NCBI RefSeq assembly: GCF_000375545.1
Contig: NZ_AQXF01000001.1
Coordinates: 546,893 to 610,892 of the forward strand
Source of the DNA: Kordiimonas gwangyangensis DSM 19435 = JCM 12864
GTDB lineage: Bacteria; Pseudomonadota; Alphaproteobacteria; Sphingomonadales; Kordiimonadaceae
DNA length: 64,000 nucleotides
Reading direction: 5' to 3'
Below the pieces are notes generated by a model, which had not been told where the DNA came from, did no database searches, and saw nothing but the letters and a program-made list of their open reading frames with translations. The position numbers and the translations under genes were made by a program. Positions within the stretch are counted from its first letter, which is position 1. Each line of letters begins with the position of its first letter. Positions 1-6,915 of the stretch are shown in pieces.

Positions 1-2
1 TT

Positions 3-995
3 GAAGCCGGGCAGTACCAGAATGTCACCAGCGTGCTCGTGATGCGGGACGGCGAGACACTTTATGAAGGTTACTTCCATGGGGCAGACGCCAGCACCCT
101 GCATGACACCCGCTCCGCCACCAAAACGGTGGTAAGCATGGCCGTGGGGGCAGCGATCAAGGCGGGCAAGATGACGGGCCCCGCGCAAAAACTCGCACCC
201 CTGTTCCCGGACTATAAGAAGCTGACCGGCACAGATAAACGCAAGGCCGCCATCACGGTTGAGGACCTGCTGACCATGAGCGGGCCGCTTGAGTGTGATG
301 ACTGGAACCAGTTTTCCCGCGGCAATGAGGAGCGCATGTATATCACCGACGACTGGACGGCCTTTTACTGGTCATTGCCGCTGCGTGGCTACCCATCGTG
401 GCAGACACCACCAAGTAAGGAAGCACTGGGGCGCAGCTTTTCCTACTGCACTGCGGGAGTGCAACTGCTGGGGCAGGCTGTTGGCCGCGCGGTAGGCGAG
501 ACGGCACCGCGTTTCATCGAAGAGCATGTGTTCAAGCCCGCCGGTGTGCGCGATTTTGTGTGGCGCTATAACGGCAAGGGTGAAGCCCATTTGGGCGGTG
601 GCTTGCTATTGTCCACCCGCGCGCTCGGCAAGCTGGGCGAGGTTGGCCGCAAGTTTGGCGCTGGCGAAACCGGCACTGTGTTTTCCGAGGATTGGGGCAA
701 AGCATCCCTCACCCCTCACGCGGACCTGCACCGTGACAATTGGCAATACGGCTATCTGTGGTGGCTGAAAACCTATGATGTGGCCGGAACAGCTGTCAGA
801 ACAGCTGCCATGAACGGCAATGGTGGTAACCGGGTCTGGGTACTGCCGGACTATGGTGTCACTGTCGTGCTCACCAAGACCGACTATAACACCCGCGGCA
901 TGCATGAAGCGGCGGAAGCGTTCCTGACCGGCGAAATCCTGCCGCGCATCACAGGTGAGCGCGCGCTTATCGCCACAGCCCCAGAAAAAGACTAG
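3..995 (+). CDS. Serine hydrolase, beta-lactamase/penicillin-binding (class C-like) family, 5' partial
   Basis: The frame is open to the left edge, so the start lies outside the window. An in-frame GTG at 33 follows ten readable codons and is probably internal. The fold signature is the Ser-x-x-Lys motif (SATK, about residue 28 counted from the GTG), followed later by FSYCTAG where the family usually has Tyr-x-Asn, and a glycine-rich GNGGN near the end in place of the KTG box. These features fit the class C beta-lactamase-like esterase/peptidase group rather than a proven beta-lactamase. Substrate cannot be told. The signal peptide, if any, is outside the window. Confidence 0.85.
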   Translation, partial: EAGQYQNVTSVLVMRDGETLYEGYFHGADASTLHDTRSATKTVVSMAVGAAIKAGKMTGPAQKLAPLFPDYKKLTGTDKRKAAITVEDLLTMSGPLECDDWNQFSRGNEERMYITDDWTAFYWSLPLRGYPSWQTPPSKEALGRSFSYCTAGVQLLGQAVGRAVGETAPRFIEEHVFKPAGVRDFVWRYNGKGEAHLGGGLLLSTRALGKLGEVGRKFGAGETGTVFSEDWGKASLTPHADLHRDNWQYGYLWWLKTYDVAGTAVRTAAMNGNGGNRVWVLPDYGVTVVLTKTDYNTRGMHEAAEAFLTGEILPRITGERALIATAPEKD

Positions 996-1062
996 GGCGC
1001 CCCGGTCAACTAGGCTAGAAGGGTGCCCGGTTCGCGCAACATGTAACTGGGCACCTTAATTC

Positions 1063-1275
1063 ATGGATATGACCAGCACGATCATCGGCCTTGTGGCCTG
1101 TGCCGCCCTTTGGGTGTTCGGCTATTGGCGCGAGAAACGCCAGGTGATGGGCATCGTGCCCCTTATCCCGCCCTTCTACATCCAGTTCGCCGCCCTTGTC
1201 GGCGTGTTTGTTTTCGCCGCACACCTTATTGCACTGCTTACCGGCGTTGAATGGAAGCCGCCCTTCATGCGCTAG
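1063..1275 (+). CDS. Small membrane protein, unknown function
   Basis: A 70-residue protein with two hydrophobic segments (about residues 5-20 and 35-60) separated by a short basic stretch (WREKRQ), suggesting two membrane passes. I recognise no family. A 7-bp inverted repeat (GGTGCCC/GGGCACC, 1022-1055) lies just upstream and may terminate the preceding gene. There is no strong Shine-Dalgarno; ATG at 1069 is an alternative start. It ends 13 bases from the convergent gene on the other strand. Confidence 0.6.
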   Translation: MDMTSTIIGLVACAALWVFGYWREKRQVMGIVPLIPPFYIQFAALVGVFVFAAHLIALLTGVEWKPPFMR

Positions 1276-1288
1276 GCGGCAGACCCTT

Positions 1289-2179
1289 TTAGTCTGGCGC
1301 TGTTTCTTCAGACGCGCCGGAAAGGTCCGGCTCGTTGATCGGCTCAGGGGCGCTGACTTCAAACATGCGCCAGCCCAGCTTCACATACATCGTGGTCCAG
1401 AACAGCGACGTGAAGAAGCGGCGCTTGCCATATTTGCCCTTACCGATATAGGTGCCGGACGGATGCTTATAGATGCGTTTGGCAACTTGCGTGCTCTCAT
1501 CCAGAAGCTGGTCCTTCACCAGCGACGTGGCTGCCACCGCGTGTTTGGCCATGGGTTTGATGCCGCGGTGTTTGCGTTTTTTGCCCTTGCGCATTTTCCA
1601 CATGCGGTACCAGACAAAAGTGATCACGCTCACGATAGCGAGCAACACCGCGAACAAAGAAAGCGCATAGAGAAGGTTATAGTCGTCACCGAGCTCGAGG
1701 CGCTCCACTGTCTCATCAAGCGCCTCACCCGCGGTGAAGCGGGAATCGGACTCGACGCGACCGTCGGCCCCGAAACTGACGATCAGTGCATCGCGCCGGT
1801 CAAGCTGGGAGACAATTCCGTTGCCACCATAAACCGCCACATAGCCGTTTGATGCGACTGTGATCCCGTAAAGTGGGTCACCGCTGCATTTGGCTTTGAT
1901 GTCGATCATGTTCGGCCGTGCCTTGAACACCTGATAGTCAGTGAGGCGCGTGCAACGGAAGCGGTAGGCGTTGATAAGCTGCGACAGCTTGAGTGCAATG
2001 GTTTCAGGTGGCGACCCACGATTGACGCCCGCAAATACGTCGAGCGCCATTTGGCGTGGGTCCTGCTCGAGCGGCAGAATGCCCTGCGCAAAACTGTGCG
2101 ACATCGGTATGAGCGCAAGAAACGCAACTACTGTGAATTTTTTGATGCGAATCCCCATCCGCGAAACCGTCAATGCCAT
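1289..2179 (-). CDS. Secreted/membrane-anchored protein of unknown function
   Basis: About 296 residues. I chose the ATG at 2179 because GGGA sits 6 bases ahead; GTG at 2200 and ATG at 2158 are alternatives. The N-terminus carries a signal peptide ending near SHSFAQG, followed by a soluble domain of roughly 150 residues, then one strongly hydrophobic segment (LSLFAVLLAIVSVITFVWY) and a very basic stretch (KMRKGKKRKHRG) consistent with a cytoplasmic tail. No family was recognised. The region upstream on the same strand contains a terminator-like hairpin (2284-2320), so this gene may have an attenuated leader or may sit downstream of a small RNA gene. Confidence 0.7.
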   Translation of the reverse strand: MALTVSRMGIRIKKFTVVAFLALIPMSHSFAQGILPLEQDPRQMALDVFAGVNRGSPPETIALKLSQLINAYRFRCTRLTDYQVFKARPNMIDIKAKCSGDPLYGITVASNGYVAVYGGNGIVSQLDRRDALIVSFGADGRVESDSRFTAGEALDETVERLELGDDYNLLYALSLFAVLLAIVSVITFVWYRMWKMRKGKKRKHRGIKPMAKHAVAATSLVKDQLLDESTQVAKRIYKHPSGTYIGKGKYGKRRFFTSLFWTTMYVKLGWRMFEVSAPEPINEPDLSGASEETAPD

Positions 2180-2275
2180 AAATAATCCCAACCGACCCAC
2201 GGGGCCTATTCAAGTTCATCTTGGGGCCAGTTGCAAGCATGCAAGCGGTGTCACGGGGGAAAGTTTCAGGGGGCA

Positions 2276-2362
2276 ATAAAAAAGCGGAACCGCATTTCGG
2301 GGGAGGACATGCGGTTCCGCGGCGACACAGTCAGATCAAGGGAGCTATTAGGCTGTATCAGC
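2276..2362 (-). ncRNA. Candidate small RNA or attenuating leader with CCUCCCCC loop
   Basis: On the minus strand a 12-bp perfect stem (2284-2295 with 2309-2320, GCGGAACCGCAT/ATGCGGTTCCGC) is followed directly by six or seven Ts, the form of an intrinsic terminator. Its loop reads GTCCTCCCCCGAA, complementary to Shine-Dalgarno sequences. A TATAAG box (2374-2369) lies about 80 bases before it and a small GCTG-ATA-CAGC hairpin sits at the putative 5' end. No good -35 box was found. The lepA terminator at 2495-2522 lies upstream, so this hairpin is not needed for lepA. It could be an orphan small RNA or the attenuator of the gene at 1289-2179. The 5' end is a guess. Confidence 0.4.
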
Positions 2363-2494
2363 ATCTTCCTTATAGAACGAAGCCTGTTAACAACGGGTAA
2401 ACAAGGCGCCGAAAAACACATTTTTTATAAAATAGTCGAAAATTTTTTCGATTGGTCCGAAACGGTCTTATTTTTCAGTTACTTGCTGAATACA

Positions 2495-2522
2495 AAAAAG
2501 CCGCCCCAAAGGGCGGCTTTTT
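2495..2522 (-). terminator. Intrinsic terminator of lepA
   Basis: Ten-base arms AAAGCCGCCC (2497-2506) and GGGCGGCTTT (2511-2520) with a CAAA loop, flanked by A and T runs, about 30 bases after the lepA stop. The flanking runs would allow it to work in both directions. Confidence 0.85.
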
Positions 2523-2552
2523 CCTTAACTAGCGGAATTATTTCCGTGCGGA

Positions 2553-4355
2553 TCAGTTTTCACGCATCTTCAGTGCCGCAATAAAGGCAGTGTGCGGGAT
2601 TTCCACCTTGCCGTACATGCGCATGCGGGCCTTACCCTTCTTCTGCTTTTCCAGAAGCTTTTTCTTACGGGTAATGTCACCGCCATAACATTTTGCGGTC
2701 ACGTCCTTACGCATGGCGGAGATGGTTTCACGGGCCACGACGCGGCCACCAATCGCTGCCTGAATCGGGATCTTGAACAGTTGCCGGGGGATGAGCTCCT
2801 TCAGCCGCTCACAAAGTGCACGGCCACGGCCTTCGGCCTGGCTGCGGTGTACCAGCATGGCAAGCGCGTCCACTGGCTCTGCGTTCACGAGGATGGACAT
2901 TTTAACGAGGTCCGATTCCTCATAGCCCGCCATGTCATAGTCGAAGCTCGCATAACCACGGCTTACGGACTTGAGGCGATCATAGAAGTCATAAACCACT
3001 TCGTTGAGCGGCAGCTTGTACTTCAGCATCGCGCGGTTGCCAACGTAAGTGAGGTCTGTCTGAATGCCACGCTTGTCTTCACAGAGCTTGAGCACGGCGC
3101 CCAGATGCTCATCAGGCACCAGCACGGTCGCGTTGATCCACGGCTCCTCGATGCGGTCGATCTTAACCACGTCCGGCATGTCAGCCGGGTTGTGGAGCTG
3201 AACCATTGTGCCGTCGGTTTTGTGGATTTTGTAGATAACGCTCGGGCTCGTGGTGATGAGGTCGAGGTCAAACTCGCGGTTCAGGCGCTCCTGAATGATC
3301 TCAAGGTGCAGCATACCAAGGAAACCGCAGCGGAAACCGAAACCGAGAGCTGCCGAGCTTTCCATCTCGAACTCGAAGCTTGCATCATTGAGGCGCAGCT
3401 TCGCAAGCGCGTCACGCAGGCGTTCAAACTCTGACGTATCAGCCGGGAACAGGCCACAGAAGACCACCGAACGGCTCGGTTTGAAGCCCGGAAGTGCCTT
3501 GTCGCATGGTTTCTTGGCGTCGGTGATGGTGTCACCCACGTTGGTGTCCGCCACTTCCTTGATACTTGCGGTAAAGAAGCCAACCTCGCCCGGACCCAAC
3601 TCAGGCACCAAGACACCTTTTGGTGTAAACACACCCACGCGCTCAACATAGTGCTCACTGCCAGCCGCCATCATCTTGATGGTCTGGCCTTTCTTGAGCT
3701 TGCCGTCCACGATGCGTACAAGCACCATCACGCCGAGGTAGCTGTCGTACCAGCTGTCTACCAGCATCGCCTTAAGCGGCGCATCCGGGTTGCCCTCGGG
3801 CGCTGGCAGGCGCGTTACAATAGCTTCCAACACTTCCGCAATACCGATGCCGGACTTGGCCGAACACATGACGGCTTCAGAGGCGTCAAGGCCGATCACA
3901 TCCTCGATCTGTTCGCGCACACGCTCTGGCTCGGCCGCAGGCAGGTCGATTTTATTAAGGACCGGCACGATCTCATGGTCGTTCTCGATCGCCTGATAGA
4001 CGTTTGCAAGCGTCTGGGCTTCCACGCCCTGACTGGCGTCTACCACAAGGAGCGAACCTTCACACGCGCTCAGACAGCGGCTGACCTCATAGGCAAAGTC
4101 AACGTGACCAGGCGTGTCCATCAGGTTCAGCGTATAATTCTGGCCATCCTTGGCTTTATATTCAAGCCGCACGGTCTGTGCCTTGATGGTGATGCCACGC
4201 TCGCGCTCGATATCCATCGAATCAAGCACCTGGGCTTTCATCTCGCGGTCCGTAAGCGCGCCTGTGCTTTGAATCAGGCGGTCGGCCAGCGTGGATTTGC
4301 CGTGGTCGATGTGCGCGATGATGGAAAAGTTGCGTATGTTCTTTAGCTCGGTCAT
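2553..4355 (-). CDS. lepA: Elongation factor 4 (LepA), back-translocating GTPase
   Basis: 600 residues, full length for the family. Near the N-terminus are the GTPase motifs AHIDHGKST (P-loop), DTPGHVDF (G3) and NKIDLP (G4). The LepA-specific C-terminal part contains the conserved [18 protein letters not shown] stretch. EF4 binds 70S ribosomes and promotes back-translocation or assembly under stress. The gene is followed by its own intrinsic terminator and is separated from the upstream dehydrogenase by about 100 bases that hold a GC-rich hairpin without a T run. Identification is firm. Confidence 0.98.
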   Translation of the reverse strand: MTELKNIRNFSIIAHIDHGKSTLADRLIQSTGALTDREMKAQVLDSMDIERERGITIKAQTVRLEYKAKDGQNYTLNLMDTPGHVDFAYEVSRCLSACEGSLLVVDASQGVEAQTLANVYQAIENDHEIVPVLNKIDLPAAEPERVREQIEDVIGLDASEAVMCSAKSGIGIAEVLEAIVTRLPAPEGNPDAPLKAMLVDSWYDSYLGVMVLVRIVDGKLKKGQTIKMMAAGSEHYVERVGVFTPKGVLVPELGPGEVGFFTASIKEVADTNVGDTITDAKKPCDKALPGFKPSRSVVFCGLFPADTSEFERLRDALAKLRLNDASFEFEMESSAALGFGFRCGFLGMLHLEIIQERLNREFDLDLITTSPSVIYKIHKTDGTMVQLHNPADMPDVVKIDRIEEPWINATVLVPDEHLGAVLKLCEDKRGIQTDLTYVGNRAMLKYKLPLNEVVYDFYDRLKSVSRGYASFDYDMAGYEESDLVKMSILVNAEPVDALAMLVHRSQAEGRGRALCERLKELIPRQLFKIPIQAAIGGRVVARETISAMRKDVTAKCYGGDITRKKKLLEKQKKGKARMRMYGKVEIPHTAFIAALKMREN

Positions 4356-4454
4356 GGCCGTACTGTTACATCCAAATTATGTTCTTGGTTACTACAGTTC
4401 GGGCCGCGTTGCGGCGGCCCATCTGCTTGAATTCTTCTATTCCGCTCGCATGCC

Positions 4455-5447
4455 TCAGTAAGGCAGAACGCGGTCTGGCGGGCGATGCCCATCGACAAAC
4501 GCGCGGATGTTGATGAGCACCTTCTCACCCATTGCCATGCGCGCCTCAACGGTCGCGGAGCCCATATGCGGCAGAAGCACGACATTATCAAGCTCCAACA
4601 GCTTCGGGTTGATCTCCGGCTCCTGCTCGAACACATCAAGGCCCGCGCCCGCGATGCGCCCAACTTCGATGAGATCGGCCAGTGCTTCCTCATCAATGAT
4701 CTCACCGCGCGCGGTGTTGATGATCACAGCGTGCGGCTGCAACTTCTTGAGGCGCGCACGGTTCATGAGGTGGTGTGTCTCTTCGGTCAGCGGGCAGTTG
4801 ATGGACACAAAGTCCATCCGGCTCAGCATCTCATCAAGGTCATCCCAGTAGGTTGCCTCAAGCTCACGCTCTACCTCGGCCGGCAGGCGTTTGCGCTTGT
4901 GGTAATGCACCGCCATGTTGAAGGCCTTTGCGCGGCGCGCAATCGCGCTGCCGATACGGCCCATGCCGATGATGCCAAGGCGCTTGCCCTGAATGCGGCG
5001 CCCCATAAGGAAAGTTGGTGTCCAGCCAGTCCACTCGCCCGAGCGCAGGATTTTCTCACCCTCAAACAGGCGGCGCGGCACAGAAAGAATCAGCGCCATC
5101 GCAAGGTCTGCAGTGTCTTCCGTGAGCACGCCCGGCGTGTTGGTGACAGCGATTCCTTTTTCCTGCGCGGCGGCCACATCAATGTGGTTCACACCCGCAC
5201 CGAAATTCGCGATCAGCTTCAGCTTTTTGCCTGCAGCCTCAATCACCTCGGCGTCAATATTATCGGTCACCGTAGGCACAAGAACGTCGGCGCTCGCCAC
5301 CGCTTTTTTAAGCGCTTCTTTGTCGAGCGGCTTGTCGCTGAGATTCAGCGTCACGTCAAAAAGTTCGGCCATGCGGGTCTCAATACTGTCAGGCAGCTTC
5401 CGCGTGACAATGACCTTGGGGCGTTGCCGGTTTCCTGTTTGACTCAT
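4455..5447 (-). CDS. D-isomer-specific 2-hydroxyacid dehydrogenase (glyoxylate/hydroxypyruvate reductase type)
   Basis: About 330 residues from the ATG at 5447 (MSQTGNRQR); an in-frame extension upstream looks non-coding. The N-terminal catalytic domain is followed by a Rossmann NAD(P) site (GIIGMGRIGSAIA). The catalytic residues are visible: Arg in NTARGEI, Glu in FEQEP and His in LLPHMGSA. The sequence resembles glyoxylate/hydroxypyruvate reductases (GyaR-like), and reduction of glyoxylate would suit an organism that makes glyoxylate from purines at 53-63 kb, but that link is inference. It is divergent from the SH3 gene. Confidence 0.9.
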   Translation of the reverse strand: MSQTGNRQRPKVIVTRKLPDSIETRMAELFDVTLNLSDKPLDKEALKKAVASADVLVPTVTDNIDAEVIEAAGKKLKLIANFGAGVNHIDVAAAQEKGIAVTNTPGVLTEDTADLAMALILSVPRRLFEGEKILRSGEWTGWTPTFLMGRRIQGKRLGIIGMGRIGSAIARRAKAFNMAVHYHKRKRLPAEVERELEATYWDDLDEMLSRMDFVSINCPLTEETHHLMNRARLKKLQPHAVIINTARGEIIDEEALADLIEVGRIAGAGLDVFEQEPEINPKLLELDNVVLLPHMGSATVEARMAMGEKVLINIRAFVDGHRPPDRVLPY

Positions 5448-5562
5448 AGAGCAAAATAACCTTTTCTGACGGGCGAGGATTTGCCCCCGCCGGAAACTTA
5501 CGGGCTTCTGTACCAGAAGGCGCGGGTTCAATCAAACGCCAAGCGATCTGGGACCATACGCG

Positions 5563-6051
5563 ATGCGCCGCTTTTTTGCGATTCTTCTGTTATTGGGCAT
5601 ATCAGCCACACATGCCACAGCGCGTGATATCGGGCCAAGCGGCAATCCGCTGCCGCGCTTCATCTCGCTCGCCGCTGACAAGGCCTATATGCGCACCGGC
5701 CCCGGTCTGCAGTATCCGGTGATGTGGGTATATTCGCGCGACAACCTGCCGCTTGAGGTGATTGACGAACACGGCGCATGGCGGCAGGTGCGTGATTTTG
5801 AAGGCGTGACAGGCTGGATGCATGTGCGCCTGCTCTCAAGCAAACGCACCGCCATGATCACAGGCGGCGCACGCAAGCTGTTCCACGAACCCGACCGGCA
5901 AACCGCCGTGCGCCTGACCGCCGATGCCGGTGTGATTGGCGCTGTCCTTGAATGTGATTCGCATTGGTGCCTGATGGAGATCGACGGCACCCGCGCATGG
6001 ATCGAACGCCGCTTCCTCTGGGGCCTCTATACCGACGAAATGATCGACTGA
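5563..6051 (+). CDS. Secreted SH3-domain protein
   Basis: 162 residues with a clear signal peptide (MRRFFAILLLLGISATHATA). The mature part has two bacterial SH3-like repeats: the first includes AYMRTGPGLQYPVMWVY and GAWRQVRDFEGVTGWMH, the second the weaker TADAGVIGAVLECDSHWCLMEIDGTRAWIE. The family (COG3807 type) is periplasmic and thought to bind cell-wall peptides, without a defined reaction. It is transcribed divergently from the dehydrogenase, with 115 bases between them. Confidence 0.85.
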   Translation: MRRFFAILLLLGISATHATARDIGPSGNPLPRFISLAADKAYMRTGPGLQYPVMWVYSRDNLPLEVIDEHGAWRQVRDFEGVTGWMHVRLLSSKRTAMITGGARKLFHEPDRQTAVRLTADAGVIGAVLECDSHWCLMEIDGTRAWIERRFLWGLYTDEMID

Positions 6052-6093
6052 TACCCTCATGCCTTAGCGCTTGCGGTTAAATTGAGCGTTTAG

Positions 6094-6105
6094 GTTGATA
6101 TCAAC
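6094..6105. promoter_or_regulatory. Palindromic operator candidate upstream of the glutathione transferase gene
   Basis: GTTGATATCAAC is a perfect 12-bp palindrome (16 bp with one mismatch pair). It lies between a possible -35 (TTGAGC, 6082-6087) and a -10-like TTATAT (6106-6111). The adjacent AACTTATATA also occurs in the MarR-GNAT operator at 9359-9374, so the same regulator could act here. Confidence 0.4.
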
Positions 6106-6153
6106 TTATATATACATCAATGTATTCGAACCGACAGAAAAAGAGGAAATGTC

Positions 6154-6825
6154 ATGACGCTCACGCTGCACTATCACCCGCTTTCATCCTATTGCCACAA
6201 GGTTCTCGTGGCTCTCTATGAACTGGGGACAGACTTCCGCACCCATCATCTGGACTTCTCGAACCCTGAGGTACAGGAAGCGCTGAAGCAGCTTTGGCCA
6301 ATGTGCAAGATGCCTGTGCTTGTTGACGATGCGCGCGGCACCAATACAGCGGAAAGCAGCGTGATCATCGAGTATGTGGATACGCACTACCCTGGGGCAG
6401 AGAAGCTGATCCCTCAGGATACCGACCACGCGCTTGAAGTCCGCAAATGGGACCGCATTTTCGACCTCTATATCCAGAACGAGATGCAACGGATCGTCGG
6501 TGACAGTTTCAGGCCCGATGACGCGAAGGACCCGTTCGGCGTTGAACAGGCAAAAGGCACCATGCTGACCGCATACGGGATGCTTGATGCGCATCTGATG
6601 GGTAAAGAGTGGGTAACAGGCGACAGTTTCACCATGGCTGACTGCGCAGCGGTGCCTGCGCTTTTCTATGGCAGCATCATGGTACCCACAACTGACTTCC
6701 CCAACGTGACAGCCTATTTTGAGCGCCTCATTGCGCGACCATCTGTTGCACGTGTGCTTAGTGAAGCCAAACCATGGTTCCACCTTTTCCCCTATCTGGA
6801 CCGCATGCCGGACCGTTTTAAATAA
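6154..6825 (+). CDS. Glutathione S-transferase family protein
   Basis: 223 residues with a good Shine-Dalgarno (GAGGAA) before the ATG. The N-terminal thioredoxin-like domain begins HYHPLSSYCHKVLVALYELG and includes the cis-proline segment KMPVLVD and AESSVIIEYVD, the glutathione-binding Ser region. The C-terminal helical domain includes EWVTGDSFTMADCAAVPALF, which carries the conserved N-capping motif. The family conjugates glutathione to electrophiles or reduces peroxides; the exact substrate is unknown. It is preceded by a palindrome, suggesting inducible expression. Confidence 0.92.
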   Translation: MTLTLHYHPLSSYCHKVLVALYELGTDFRTHHLDFSNPEVQEALKQLWPMCKMPVLVDDARGTNTAESSVIIEYVDTHYPGAEKLIPQDTDHALEVRKWDRIFDLYIQNEMQRIVGDSFRPDDAKDPFGVEQAKGTMLTAYGMLDAHLMGKEWVTGDSFTMADCAAVPALFYGSIMVPTTDFPNVTAYFERLIARPSVARVLSEAKPWFHLFPYLDRMPDRFK

Positions 6826-6867
6826 GCCGCACACACCGAACCACTTCTTTTGCAATATTTTTGCATT

Positions 6868-6907
6868 CCCCGAACTGCTAAAAACCAATGGGTTTGAAAG
6901 TTCGGGG
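6868..6907 (+). promoter_or_regulatory. Leader hairpin abutting the pullulanase ribosome-binding site
   Basis: Nine-base perfect arms CCCCGAACT (6868-6876) and AGTTCGGGG (6899-6907) enclose a nested AAACC/GGTTT stem. The 3' arm runs into the Shine-Dalgarno (GGAGG at 6906-6910) of the TTG-started gene at 6916, so the folded RNA would cover part of it. It could equally be a DNA operator. Confidence 0.45.
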
Positions 6908-6915
6908 AGGGAAGA

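Noticed and set aside
1022-1055. Inverted repeat GGTGCCC/GGGCACC as a terminator
   Set aside because: Only 7 base pairs, a 20-base loop and no T run; noted only as a weak hairpin.
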